Shown here piece by piece: positions 51,450 through 60,771 of a DNA stretch of 64,000 nucleotides. The position numbers were made by a program, and so were the translations under genes. Origin of the DNA: JBDIVL01 sp039794405 (lineage in GTDB: Bacteria; Planctomycetota; Brocadiia; Brocadiales; Brocadiaceae); the NCBI GenBank assembly GCA_039794405.1, contig JBDIVL010000014.1, positions 1-64,000 of the forward strand, in the 5' to 3' direction. How positions within the stretch are numbered: position 1 is the first letter of the stretch; each line of letters begins with the position of its first letter. Below the pieces are notes generated by a model. The model did not search any database and was not told the DNA's origin. It worked only from the letters and a program-made list of their open reading frames with translations.

Positions 51450-52472
51450 ATGAGTCCGACGGAGTTATCTGGAGTACAAAAAGTTGCGGTTATTTTATCC
51501 ACCCTTGATGCTGAAACTGCAGCAAGTGTGATTAAGGAATTTAACGATGAACAAATTGCAGCTATCACTGCTGAGATGACGCAATTTGATCGTATTGACA
51601 AAGACATCGTTGAAAATGTGCTGCATGATCTGTCAAGAGAGTTAAAATCAGAAGAAGGAATTATAAAATACGATAGTGGTTCGTTTAAAAAGCTTCTTGA
51701 GAAAGCCATAGGTACACGAAAAAGTGAAGAGATATTGGTTAGCATCGAGGAAGGAACGATCTTTCCGTCACCTTTTTTTGCGCTTAAGGAGGCGAGTGAT
51801 GAGGATTTGATGCGCATACTCATTGGTGAACACCCTCAAACGATAGCACTCGTGTTGTCGTATATTGATTCACAACGTTCCGCAAAAGTTCTATCTCAAT
51901 TTCCAACAGAATTACAGGCAGATATCATCATGAGAATATCTACGATAGAGCCACCACCATTAAAACTATTAATGCAGGTAAATGAGGTTGTTTCATCGAA
52001 GGTAAAAAATAATGATAAACGTCAAAAGACGCCTACGAAGAAAAAGTATAAACTCGCTTCTGAAATTATCAGTGGTATGGAAGGATCTGCTGATAAGAGT
52101 GTGGTCGATATGATAAGCCACAAGAATCCGGAGCTGGCAGACGAAATTAAAAAGCTGTTGTTTACTTTTGAGGATGTTATTTATGTTCAGGATGAGGCGC
52201 TAAGAAAGATTCTCACAGAGATAGACATTGGTGTAATCGCTCTGGCACTAAAAACTGCCAATGAAGAGATTGCGAACAAATTTTTCAGTAATATGTCTAA
52301 ACGTGTTGGTGATTCTGTGAGAGAAGAGAGAGATCTGTTAGGTCCAAGGCTTTTATCTGAGGTTGAAGCGGCACAACTACAGATCGTGGATGCTGTAAAA
52401 CGGCTTGAAGCAAAAGGAGAATCTGTTGTAAAAAAGAAAGGCACGAAGGGGAACGTTGATAAATTTGTATGA
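51450..52472 (+). CDS. fliG: Flagellar motor switch protein FliG
   Basis: A 340-residue switch protein with three armadillo-like domains. Signatures include GVQKVAVILSTLDAETAASV (N-terminus), GEHPQTIALVLSYIDSQRSAKVL (about 127-149), and the C-terminal torque helix with charged residues (DEALRKILTEIDIGVIALAL, FFSNMSKRVGDSVREERDLLG). It binds FliF and FliM and contacts the stator. Its TGA stop overlaps the fliH ATG (ATGA). Confidence 0.95.
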   Translation: MSPTELSGVQKVAVILSTLDAETAASVIKEFNDEQIAAITAEMTQFDRIDKDIVENVLHDLSRELKSEEGIIKYDSGSFKKLLEKAIGTRKSEEILVSIEEGTIFPSPFFALKEASDEDLMRILIGEHPQTIALVLSYIDSQRSAKVLSQFPTELQADIIMRISTIEPPPLKLLMQVNEVVSSKVKNNDKRQKTPTKKKYKLASEIISGMEGSADKSVVDMISHKNPELADEIKKLLFTFEDVIYVQDEALRKILTEIDIGVIALALKTANEEIANKFFSNMSKRVGDSVREERDLLGPRLLSEVEAAQLQIVDAVKRLEAKGESVVKKKGTKGNVDKFV

Positions 52473-53161
52473 GAAAAAATAAGAGAGTATACATATCGCC
52501 AGAGGTTAATGGTACTTATGTTTTACAATCGATAAGTTCTCTCGGTATTTCTAGCCAGAGTGATTTGGATGATTGTGAGATAGAACAAAAAGAAAAGGAA
52601 AAGGAGAGGGAGAAGGAAAAGGAAGAAAGGATAAAAGAACTTGAACTTGCGAGAGAAGAGGCATATAAAAAGGGTTATTCAGATGCCGAGCAGAATTTTA
52701 AGCAAGAAATGGAAAAATTAAAAAATAAATATGCATCGCTGGTGAATTCATTTCGGGAAGCAGTAACGCAATTCGCAGATGAAAGAGAAAAAATCTGGCG
52801 GGAGAGCGAACCCGAAATTATCAGGCTTATTATGGCAGTTTCTAAAAAGATAATCGGGTATGAAATGGATAATAATGGTGTAAAGATTATAAAACACATA
52901 GTAAAAGAAGCTCTTTCTTATACAAACGAAAAAAAGATTGTTGCCGTACGCCTCTCTGCTGAAGATATAAGAAAAATAAATACGTTAGAGGGAATAAATA
53001 TTGTTGATCAGAGTATAAAGATCCTGGAAGATAAGACAGTTGCGCCCGGTGGTTGCATAATAGAAACAGATTTTGGGAATATAGATAGCCAGATAGAAAC
53101 ACGCTGGGAAGAAGTTCAAAAAGCTTTATTAGGGAACGAGGATGGAGCAGCGGTGTATTAA
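52469..53161 (+). CDS. fliH: Flagellar export apparatus regulator FliH
   Basis: A 230-residue protein with a Lys/Glu coiled coil (about 40-75) and a FliH/V-ATPase-E-like C-terminal domain (KKIIGYEMDNNGVKIIKHIV, ending VAPGGCIIETDFGNIDSQIE). FliH regulates the FliI ATPase. It overlaps fliG by 4 bases and fliI by 20 bases, as in tightly packed flagellar operons. Confidence 0.9.
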   Translation: MRKNKRVYISPEVNGTYVLQSISSLGISSQSDLDDCEIEQKEKEKEREKEKEERIKELELAREEAYKKGYSDAEQNFKQEMEKLKNKYASLVNSFREAVTQFADEREKIWRESEPEIIRLIMAVSKKIIGYEMDNNGVKIIKHIVKEALSYTNEKKIVAVRLSAEDIRKINTLEGINIVDQSIKILEDKTVAPGGCIIETDFGNIDSQIETRWEEVQKALLGNEDGAAVY

Positions 53162-54467
53162 TTTTGAAAAATACCAAAGAAGATTATCCGGTGTAAGTCC
53201 AATTAAATACACCGGCCGGGTAGCCCATGTTGCAGGTCTTGTCATCGAATCCAACGGTCCGTCTGTTCCGATAGGAGATCTGTGTTATATTCATTTAGGT
53301 AACGGGTATGCACCAGTACCTGCAGAGGTAGTGGGTTTTAAAGGGAAAAAAATACTCATGATGCCTATAGGTGAACTGGGTAGAATCGGTCCTGGAAGTA
53401 AGGTGGTTGCTTCGGGTTTTCCATTGATGATAAAGGTTGGTATGGGGCTTATGGGCAGGGTTATTGGAGGACTCGGTGAGCCAATAGATGGGAAAGGCCC
53501 GATAGATACGGAAGAATATCGATCGATTTATAATTCTCCGCCCGATCCTTTGTTGAGAAGTAGAATAAAAGAACCAATAAGAACAGGGATACGGGCGATG
53601 GATGGATTATTTACCTGCGGTAAAGGACAGCGGTTAGGTATATTTGCAGGTAGCGGTGTAGGAAAAAGTACCTTAATGGGAATGATCGCAAGGAATTCCG
53701 AGGCGGAAGTAAATGTGATTGCCCTGATTGGCGAGCGAGGGAGGGAAGTTCGAGAATTTATTGAAAAAGGGTTGAATACAGAAGGATTAAAAAAATCTGT
53801 GGTAATTTCTGTTACTTCAGACAAACCCGCCTTGCTGAGGGTAAAAGGAGCATATATTGCTTCGACAATTGCAGAGTATTTTAGAGATCGAGGCATGCAG
53901 GTAATGTTAATGATGGACTCTGTTACACGCTTTGCTAATGCCCAGAGAGAAATTGGTTTAGCGGTGGGAGAGCCTCCTACATCCAGAGGGTATACGCCGT
54001 CCGTATTTGCTTTATTACCAAAGCTTTTAGAAAGATCCGGAACGGGCTCTGTAGGAAGTATTACAGGTTTGTATACAGTGCTAGTTGACGGCGATGATAT
54101 GAATGAACCTATTGCTGATGCAGTCAGGGGTATTCTTGACGGGCATATTGTATTATCAAGGACACTTGCAAATCAAAATCATTTTCCCGCAATTGACATT
54201 TTGGAAAGCATTAGCAGAAGTATGGATGATATTATTACCTTAGAGCATAGGAAAGCAGCGCACAAGCTGAAGACGGTGTATGCTACATATAAAGAGTCTG
54301 AAGACATGATTAACATAGGGGCTTATACAAAAGGAAGTAATTCTAAAATTGATTATTCTATATCAATGATTGATCGGATAAAGGACTATCTTAAGCAAGA
54401 TGTAACCGAAGATAGCAACTTTGATGATACGGTTATAAGATTAATAAATTTATTTGCAAAAAAATGA
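53142..54467 (+). CDS. fliI: Flagellum-specific ATPase FliI
   Basis: A 441-residue F1-beta-like ATPase: Walker A GSGVGKST (about 176-183), ALIGERGREVREFIE, Walker B VMLMMDSVTRFA, and LAVGEPPTSRGYTPSVFALL. These motifs are diagnostic of FliI and type III secretion ATPases. It energises export of rod, hook and filament subunits with FliH and FliJ. ATG 53142 lies after GGGAACGAGG within the end of fliH. Confidence 0.95.
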   Translation: MEQRCINFEKYQRRLSGVSPIKYTGRVAHVAGLVIESNGPSVPIGDLCYIHLGNGYAPVPAEVVGFKGKKILMMPIGELGRIGPGSKVVASGFPLMIKVGMGLMGRVIGGLGEPIDGKGPIDTEEYRSIYNSPPDPLLRSRIKEPIRTGIRAMDGLFTCGKGQRLGIFAGSGVGKSTLMGMIARNSEAEVNVIALIGERGREVREFIEKGLNTEGLKKSVVISVTSDKPALLRVKGAYIASTIAEYFRDRGMQVMLMMDSVTRFANAQREIGLAVGEPPTSRGYTPSVFALLPKLLERSGTGSVGSITGLYTVLVDGDDMNEPIADAVRGILDGHIVLSRTLANQNHFPAIDILESISRSMDDIITLEHRKAAHKLKTVYATYKESEDMINIGAYTKGSNSKIDYSISMIDRIKDYLKQDVTEDSNFDDTVIRLINLFAKK

Positions 54468-54519
54468 ATTATCGTGAAGGTTGTATCAGTAAATTTTGAA
54501 AAAAGTATTTCGATAATAT

Positions 54520-54975
54520 ATGGGATTTCATTTTAAATTTCAAAAGTTGCTGGATATAGAAAAATTTCGTGAAGACGAACTCATTAAGGATTTAAAAATT
54601 TTGCAAAAACAGTTACTCGATGAAGAAAAGCTGCTGACATTTTTACAATCTTTATTATCAATACAACAGTCTGAAATGGAAAAAAAACTGTCCAATCAAG
54701 CAGAAGCAATGGTATTTATTCTCTATGAATCATATTTTTCAAAATTAAATAGGGATATAGCTATACAGAATGGTAAAGTAAAAGAAATTTTTCAAAAAGT
54801 AGGGCAGGTGCGGGAAAAACTTCTGAACGTTTTTAAGAGGAGAAAAGTGCTTGAGAAGTTACGTGAACGTCACGAGAGAGAATATAAAGAGCACTTATTG
54901 AGAGTGGAAAATAAACGCCTTGATGAAATTGCGACATCCAGATTCTATTATAAACGTAAGAATAGAACTATATAG
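54520..54975 (+). CDS. fliJ: Flagellar export chaperone FliJ
   Basis: A 151-residue, almost wholly coiled-coil protein (FKFQKLLDIEKFREDELIKD at the start) with FliJ-like length and position after fliI. FliJ acts as the central stalk of the FliI hexamer. Sequence conservation in FliJ is low, so position carries much of the weight. Confidence 0.8.
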   Translation: MGFHFKFQKLLDIEKFREDELIKDLKILQKQLLDEEKLLTFLQSLLSIQQSEMEKKLSNQAEAMVFILYESYFSKLNRDIAIQNGKVKEIFQKVGQVREKLLNVFKRRKVLEKLRERHEREYKEHLLRVENKRLDEIATSRFYYKRKNRTI

Positions 54976-54996
54976 TTATTGAATAGGTAGATAGTT

Positions 54997-55746
54997 ATGA
55001 AATTTCCGATAAATAAAAAGATGATAATGCTGCCTGGAATAGGGATTGTGGTTTTTGGAGTTTCTGTAATAGGTATGCTTTTTATGAAAAAATCCAATAC
55101 CCCTTCAACGGACCAAATGATACAAACGGCACCACAAGATGATGAAGAGAATAACGGTACGGAAGTAAATTCTGCTGGTACTGCTTCGGTAAAATTTGAG
55201 GAAACAAATGAAGAGAAAAAAAAGAAGATAGCAACGAAGCTGCCTTATGTATATAAACAACAGGCAACGGCGATATTTAAACCACTTTCTTCAAATGAAA
55301 TAGCCAATATGCTTAAAGAAATAGAGAGAGAGAAACGTGAGTATGAGAAAAGAAAGAGCCAACTTGATTTTAAGGAGAAGGTTGTAGAATCATTGCGTGT
55401 AGATTTGGAGTCGGAAAGGAAGGAACTTGATGCCCTCAAACAGGAGTTAAATAAGATTCTTGATTCTGTTACTGCACAGAACATAGAACTGAAAAAAGAA
55501 ACGATACAACTCAATGAGACTGAATCCAAAAATATCAAAAAATTGGCAGCTGTTTATGTAGATATGAAACCTGAAAAAGCTGCTATGATTATAAAAGAAA
55601 TGGATGATGAAACGGCTGTTAAATTATTAACTATGATGGATGGTAAAAGTTCTGCCAAGATTTTGGAAATGTTCGAACCTACTATTGCAGTTAAATTAAG
55701 TGAAAAGTTAAAATTATTAAAAGGTGATTATAAAAACAACAAATGA
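54997..55746 (+). CDS. MotE-like flagellar chaperone with MgtE-N domain
   Basis: A 249-residue protein: an N-terminal membrane helix (about 10-30), a polar linker, a long coiled coil (about 105-175), then an MgtE-N-like domain (KLAAVYVDMKPEKAAMIIKE and AVKLLTMMDGKSSAKILEMF, about 180-225). This order is that of MotE/FlbB-type proteins, which stabilise MotC or assist motor assembly in other phyla. It lies 21 bases after fliJ. It ends a unit before a 165-base gap where fliK and flgDE would usually be. Confidence 0.7.
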   Translation: MKFPINKKMIMLPGIGIVVFGVSVIGMLFMKKSNTPSTDQMIQTAPQDDEENNGTEVNSAGTASVKFEETNEEKKKKIATKLPYVYKQQATAIFKPLSSNEIANMLKEIEREKREYEKRKSQLDFKEKVVESLRVDLESERKELDALKQELNKILDSVTAQNIELKKETIQLNETESKNIKKLAAVYVDMKPEKAAMIIKEMDDETAVKLLTMMDGKSSAKILEMFEPTIAVKLSEKLKLLKGDYKNNK

Positions 55747-55911
55747 TATCCTGGTGCAGTGGAGCCGCAGGCAAACAAAAAGTTATAAATTGTAGCTTTC
55801 AGCATATAGCCGACTGCTATGAGCATTTAACTTTCAACTTTCAGCGTATTCTAAAAATTACAAAAAGGTTTTAATAGGGTAATATTATTATGGTAAGGGG
55901 TATAAAAATAT

Positions 55912-56532
55912 ATGGCAGAAAAGTCGGAAAGCGAAAAAATAGTTAGTGCCGGGGAACAAAAAAGCTCAGAACAGCTAACCGGTAAGGGAAAAGGGAACAA
56001 GGCGATTATCATGATGGGAATCGTAGTCTTGATCTCGGTAGGCTGTGCCTTTATATTTGTTTCAAAAGTGTATCCATCCTTAATAGGTCGTACGCCTGAT
56101 GGAGTGGGACAGGAAAATAATCAAGTGGAAGAAACACAAGTGTCGCAGACAGTACAGGCGATTGAAGCAGATATAAAGCCTGTATCAAAGAAAAAGGGAG
56201 AAGAAAGCAGCGAACCTGTTGAAGAAGTAAACTTGATTGTAGCAATAGATACCATTATTGTAAATTTGAGTGCCTCTAATGGCAGGAGGTACTTGAAAGT
56301 AAAAATAAACCTGGAAGCAAAAGATGGAGATGTGAAAAAAAAGATCGAAAGCAAACCCGTACAGATAAAAGATCGGTTAATTTCTATCCTTTCCTCAAAA
56401 ACCTTGGAGGAGATTGACGGATTAGAAGGACAGGAGAACCTTCGGAATGAGATAAAAAATGCTTTAGATGTTATACTAAAGACAGAAGGTGGTGTATTAC
56501 AAGTGTATTTTACGGAATTTGTTATCCAATAG
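55912..56532 (+). CDS. fliL: Flagellar basal-body protein FliL
   Basis: A 206-residue protein with one membrane helix (about 30-50, AIIMMGIVVLISVGCAFIFV), a Glu-rich linker, and a periplasmic stomatin-like domain (NLSASNGRRYLKVKINLEAK, ending GGVLQVYFTEFVIQ). FliL rings the stator and supports torque at the basal body. fliM follows after 19 bases. Confidence 0.85.
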   Translation: MAEKSESEKIVSAGEQKSSEQLTGKGKGNKAIIMMGIVVLISVGCAFIFVSKVYPSLIGRTPDGVGQENNQVEETQVSQTVQAIEADIKPVSKKKGEESSEPVEEVNLIVAIDTIIVNLSASNGRRYLKVKINLEAKDGDVKKKIESKPVQIKDRLISILSSKTLEEIDGLEGQENLRNEIKNALDVILKTEGGVLQVYFTEFVIQ

Positions 56533-56551
56533 GGAATTATAGGCTGGTGAT

Positions 56552-57508
56552 ATGGCGAACTCAATCCTAAGCAACGAAGAAGTAGAGGCATTACTTTCGG
56601 CAATAGAGACCGGGCAAGTATTGGTAGGCCAGAAGATTGAGCCCAAAAAAGAGAAAAAAATTCAACATTATGATTTCAGACGCCCTGATAGATTTCCCAG
56701 AGAACAGAAACGCCGGTTACAAAAAATTAGTGAGGAGATGGCTAAAGCGATAGGAATATCGCTATCCCGATTTTTGCGGACGTCAGTTGTTGTAGAGCTT
56801 ATTGCTATTGAGGAATTTAGTTACGAAGTGTTTATGAATTCATTTACTGATATCGTTTGTGCAAATGTAATAAATTTGAAACCCCTCAATGGACTTGGTT
56901 GCTTAACGATAGATGTTGGTTTTTGTCTTTCTATTGTAGACCGGGGATTAGGAGGACCCGGGAAAGTACCGCAGAAGATAAGACCCTTAACACTCATTGA
57001 GGAATCTGTGGTAGGTGTGGTATTGTCAAGCATTTTAGAAGACATAAGGCTTTGTTGGATGAAACTGGCACAATTGGAATGGACACTAGAGAAAATGGAT
57101 ATGGATTTAAAGTCTTTACAAGTAGCACCGACAACAGAGACTATGATATCCATCAATTTTGCAGCAAGCGGAGATCTGGGTAATGGGACAATTATTCTCT
57201 GTGTTCCTGTTGCTAGTTTGGAAATGATCATGGTGAAATCAAAGCTGGAGAAAATTGAGAGAAAAGAAGAAATTGCTATCATGAAAGATGTCCTTAAGGA
57301 AGTAGAATTAACTGTATCAGTGGTTCTCGGTACATCATATTTGTCACTTCATGAGATGCTTAATCTTAAGGTTGGAGATGTTGTAAGGTTAGATAATAAG
57401 ATTACTGAAGATATATGTGTGGAAATTGGGGGAAAAACAAAATATTACGGTAAGCCAGGCGTCAATGGTAAAAAGGCAGCATTACAGGTGTCATCTGTGG
57501 CTAACTGA
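56552..57508 (+). CDS. fliM: Flagellar motor switch protein FliM
   Basis: A 318-residue protein with the N-terminal CheY-P-binding motif SILSNEEVEALLSAI, a CheC-like middle domain (YDFRRPDRFPREQKRRLQKI, VDRGLGGPGKVPQKIRPLTL), and a C-terminal SpoA/FliN-like domain (LSLHEMLNLKVGDVVRLDNK). It receives the chemotaxis signal and sets rotation direction. Confidence 0.95.
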   Translation: MANSILSNEEVEALLSAIETGQVLVGQKIEPKKEKKIQHYDFRRPDRFPREQKRRLQKISEEMAKAIGISLSRFLRTSVVVELIAIEEFSYEVFMNSFTDIVCANVINLKPLNGLGCLTIDVGFCLSIVDRGLGGPGKVPQKIRPLTLIEESVVGVVLSSILEDIRLCWMKLAQLEWTLEKMDMDLKSLQVAPTTETMISINFAASGDLGNGTIILCVPVASLEMIMVKSKLEKIERKEEIAIMKDVLKEVELTVSVVLGTSYLSLHEMLNLKVGDVVRLDNKITEDICVEIGGKTKYYGKPGVNGKKAALQVSSVAN

Positions 57509-57539
57509 TTTTATTATAGAGTAAGAGAGGTAAAATGTT

Positions 57540-57908
57540 ATGGAACAAGAAAAAGGGGTTGAACACATGGACTCACAATCGTCAATACAATCAGTACAAT
57601 TCAGCCAACTCAATCCTCTTCATACAGAAGGTGCTGGGACTGAAGAAAAGCGTAACTTGGATTTAATATTGGATATTTCAGTACCAGTTTCTGTTGAGCT
57701 GGGACATGCAAATATGCTTATAAAAGATGTTTTGGCTTTGACACAGGGCTCTATTGTGGAATTAGATAAAGTAGCAGGGGCACCTGTTGATCTCCTTGTT
57801 CGCGGAAAGCTCTTGGCGCAGGGGGAGGTTGTGGTGGTAGATGAAAATTTTGGAATAAAAATTACTAATATATGTGGTTCTGAAGAGAGGATTAGGAATC
57901 TTGGATGA
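57540..57908 (+). CDS. fliN: Flagellar motor switch protein FliN
   Basis: A 122-residue protein with the SpoA domain (LDLILDISVPVSVELGHANM, then LTQGSIVELDKVAGAPVDLL and VVDENFGIKITNI). FliN builds the lower C-ring with FliM and docks FliH. It lies 31 bases after fliM. A 472-base gap follows. Confidence 0.95.
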   Translation: MEQEKGVEHMDSQSSIQSVQFSQLNPLHTEGAGTEEKRNLDLILDISVPVSVELGHANMLIKDVLALTQGSIVELDKVAGAPVDLLVRGKLLAQGEVVVVDENFGIKITNICGSEERIRNLG

Positions 57909-58380
57909 TGGAGAACTGCAAGTTTTAGTGATCCAAAATTGAAATGATGAAAAAATGAACAGTAGCGCTGTTCACATGCAGAAATTTCCAGAGTTCAGAT
58001 ATTGTCAGATCTCTCCACATCCCATTACAAACCTAAAGTTACGCCAAGATGCTTCGGTTTTTTCCACACCGAAACCCAGCCAACCCTTGAATTCCTACAC
58101 GTCAAGATTTAACCAACCATGAAAGTTCACAGAAGGCGTTAAGTTCTTTCCCTGTCTAAAATAACCACGAGAAGTACAAAAAGCCTACGAAAATAGTTTC
58201 CTCTTATTATTTTCAAAGATAAAAAAGTTTTCAATAATATTTACATTTGCTCATTTATGTATAACAATTATAAACACTTATATCTTTGTATAATAAAAAT
58301 ATGACGGTAGAACATTTGTTCGAAATTATAGGAAATAATGAGGTATATCATTTGCAAAGAAACTTACAGGAGAAAGTAAA
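57909..58380. other. Operon-break interval before fliO
   Basis: About 472 gene-free bases. TGAACAG (57955-57961) pairs with CTGTTCA (57967-57973), with no T-run. A second short stem is TTCGGT (58053-58058) with ACCGAA (58068-58073). A possible sigma-54 promoter lies near the 3' end (58341-58356). Nothing else identified. Confidence 0.45.
58341..58356 (+). promoter_or_regulatory. Possible sigma-54 promoter before fliO
   Basis: AGGTATATCATTTGCA has GG and GC with 10 bases between and a TTGCA -12 element, but the -24 lacks the leading T of TGG. The predicted start would fall at the AGGAG ribosome binding site before fliO, a very short leader. Confidence 0.35.
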
Positions 58381-58866
58381 ATGGGAAGAAAAACCTGGCT
58401 AACGATTTTATTTTTAATGATTTTTGTTTCTCACAGAGGGTATTGTGCATCAGAGGTTGTAGAGAAAGAAGAAAAACAGGGAAGTATTACAACTGAATTT
58501 GAGAATATTGGTGTTACTTCACCTATTAACTTCCCAAAGGTTACCAAATTATTAAAGTCGACTGGAATAGTAATTGTTATCATACTTGTGACTGTCTATT
58601 TCCTGCGCAAAAAGTTAGGAATTAAGACAAGCATAAACAAAAGAAAACGTTATGTCCACATTGTAGATTCAACATCCATAGGTTCAAAGAAATACATTCA
58701 TCTTATTAAAATACCGGGAAAAGTGTTGTTGCTGGGTGCTACTAACGAACAGATACAGCTACTTTCCGAGATAACAGAAAAAGAAATTATTGAATCTATT
58801 GATATAGAACCACAAAAAACTGAATTTATGAATTTCTTTAAACGTGCCTGTATGGAACGCAAATAA
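58381..58866 (+). CDS. fliO: Flagellar biosynthetic protein FliO
   Basis: A 161-residue protein with a signal-like N-terminus, a membrane helix (about 61-79, STGIVIVIILVTVYFLRKK), and a short cytoplasmic FliO domain (RYVHIVDSTSIGSKKYIHLI, then GKVLLLGATNEQI). FliO assists FliP-ring assembly. fliP follows, fixing the call by position. Confidence 0.85.
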   Translation: MGRKTWLTILFLMIFVSHRGYCASEVVEKEEKQGSITTEFENIGVTSPINFPKVTKLLKSTGIVIVIILVTVYFLRKKLGIKTSINKRKRYVHIVDSTSIGSKKYIHLIKIPGKVLLLGATNEQIQLLSEITEKEIIESIDIEPQKTEFMNFFKRACMERK

Positions 58867-58902
58867 CTGGTGAGGCAAAACCTCATTGCTCAGGGTAATA
58901 GC

Positions 58903-59667
58903 ATGAAAAAATGGTTAATGATTTCAATTCTTTGTGGAATAACGACGGCCTTTAGTTGTATGGGCATTGCCGGAGCTGCTGGTGAATCATCAATGCCTTT
59001 AAAATTAACGATGAGTATTGATAATGTGGGGAAACCTAAAGAGATAGCCGGTACATTGAAGATTGTACTTTTCTTGACAGCACTTTCTTTATTACCGGGA
59101 CTATTACTGACCATGACGTCTTTTACCCGGATTATTATTGTGCTTTCTTTTGTTCGTAAGGCACTGTCATTTCAGACACTTCCGCCGAACCAAATACTTA
59201 TTGGTATTTCGCTTTTTTTAACAATTTTTGTAATGGCGCCTGTATGGAAACAGGTCAATTCCGAAGCTCTTCAGCCTTATCTTAAAGAGGAGATTACACA
59301 GGGAGAGGCATTTACCAAAGGGCTGGTGCCATTCCAAAAATTTATGCTTAAGCAAACACGTGAGAAGGATATTGCCTTGTTTGTGAATATTGCAAAGATG
59401 GAGAGGCCAAAAACAGCGCAGGATATTCCTATGCATATATTAATTCCAGCCTTTATAACCAGTGAACTCAAGACTTCATTTCAGATGGGTTTCCTTCTCT
59501 TTTTGCCTTTTTTAGTAATTGATATGGTGGTTGCTTGTGTGCTGACAGCTATGGGAATGTTTATGCTTCCTCCTGTTATGATTTCAATGCCGTTTAAATT
59601 GATTCTTTTTGTCCTGGTAGATGGCTGGCAATTAATTATTCAATCTTTAATCTCAAGCGTAGCGTAA
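58903..59667 (+). CDS. fliP: Flagellar export gate protein FliP
   Basis: A 254-residue protein with a cleavable signal and four membrane helices. Diagnostic blocks are LLTMTSFTRIIIVLSFVRKA, PPNQILIGISLFLTIFVMAP, and MGMFMLPPVMISMPFKLILF. FliP5-FliQ4-FliR1 forms the export channel. ATG 58903 is preferred for a normal signal peptide (MKKWLMISILCG); the frame extends back to 58870. Confidence 0.95.
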   Translation: MKKWLMISILCGITTAFSCMGIAGAAGESSMPLKLTMSIDNVGKPKEIAGTLKIVLFLTALSLLPGLLLTMTSFTRIIIVLSFVRKALSFQTLPPNQILIGISLFLTIFVMAPVWKQVNSEALQPYLKEEITQGEAFTKGLVPFQKFMLKQTREKDIALFVNIAKMERPKTAQDIPMHILIPAFITSELKTSFQMGFLLFLPFLVIDMVVACVLTAMGMFMLPPVMISMPFKLILFVLVDGWQLIIQSLISSVA

Positions 59668-59702
59668 AAGTTATTAAGTAAGGATTTTTAAAGGAATTAA
59701 CT

Positions 59703-59972
59703 ATGACGGCTGAGCTGATTACCAATATTGGGAAAGATACGTTGCAGATAACATTAATCCTTATGGCTCCTATGCTCATCGTTGCAACTGTAGTTGGTTT
59801 AATTGTCGGCATATTTCAGGCAGTATCAAGTATTCACGAGCAAACGATTACTTTTTTCCCAAAAGTATTTGCTGTTATTGGGGTATTTCTGTTTTGTTTG
59901 CCATGGATGCTACGTATGATAACTTCTTACACCGTAAATTTGTTAGGAAACCTGACAAGATATTGTCAATAA
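59703..59972 (+). CDS. fliQ: Flagellar export gate protein FliQ
   Basis: An 89-residue, two-helix membrane protein with the FliQ signature GLIVGIFQAVSSIHEQTITF and PKVFAVIGVFLFCLPWMLRM. Length and motif match the family exactly. It lies between fliP and fliR. Confidence 0.95.
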   Translation: MTAELITNIGKDTLQITLILMAPMLIVATVVGLIVGIFQAVSSIHEQTITFFPKVFAVIGVFLFCLPWMLRMITSYTVNLLGNLTRYCQ

Positions 59973-59978
59973 GTTCGC

Positions 59979-60761
59979 ATGGAATATCTTTTAAGTCTTA
60001 TAAATAATTTACCCATTTTCATGGTCATTTTTTTTCGCATTGGGGGTATGTTTTTTTTTGCCCCAATCTTTGGTAGTACCCAGATCCCCATACCTGTACG
60101 GGTAGCTATTGCCCTGATGTTTGCCTTTATTTTGTACCCTTACTTAGATAGAAGGCAGACCATAGTACCTTCTACCCTTATTCCGTATGGTGTTGTTGTC
60201 CTTAAGGAAATTGCGATTGGTGCTGTTGTTGGTTTTGCTGCATCGGTAATTTTTTCTGCCTTTGCTATGGCTGGTCATTTGATAAGTAACCAAATGGGAC
60301 TCGATACCGCAGTAATTGTTGATCCCTCGTCTGAGACGGGAGATGAAGAACAAACGATTTCTGTATTTTATAACATGATCGCCATTCTGATCTTCCTTAT
60401 GATTAACGGGCATCATTGGTTTATTAAGGCAACGGTACAAAGCTTTGCCGTAATTCCATTCGGGGGGTTTGATTACACCACAGTAACACTTACAAAAATC
60501 CTCGCCCTCTTTAAATCATTTTTTGTGATGGGGATTAAGATATCAGCACCTTCGTTGGTGGTTTTGCTGTTAACCGTAGTTGTTCTGGGATTAATGACAA
60601 AAGTAGCGCAGGAAATTAACGTATTTGCCATTGCTTACCAAATAAAAATTCTTATTGGATTTTTTATTCTCATTATTTCACTTCCGTTTGTAATTAATAT
60701 AATGAAATCGTACATAATTCCCTTCGAAAAAACTATGGTATCACTGTTGTCTGCTATGTAG
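59979..60761 (+). CDS. fliR: Flagellar export gate protein FliR
   Basis: A 260-residue membrane protein with FliR motifs: FFRIGGMFFFAPIFGSTQIP, VVLKEIAIGAVVGFAASVIF, AGHLISNQMGLDTAVIVDPS, and VAQEINVFAIAYQIKILIGF. It forms the channel with FliP and FliQ. It lies 6 bases after fliQ. Confidence 0.95.
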   Translation: MEYLLSLINNLPIFMVIFFRIGGMFFFAPIFGSTQIPIPVRVAIALMFAFILYPYLDRRQTIVPSTLIPYGVVVLKEIAIGAVVGFAASVIFSAFAMAGHLISNQMGLDTAVIVDPSSETGDEEQTISVFYNMIAILIFLMINGHHWFIKATVQSFAVIPFGGFDYTTVTLTKILALFKSFFVMGIKISAPSLVVLLLTVVVLGLMTKVAQEINVFAIAYQIKILIGFFILIISLPFVINIMKSYIIPFEKTMVSLLSAM

Positions 60762-60771
60762 GGATTAAAAA

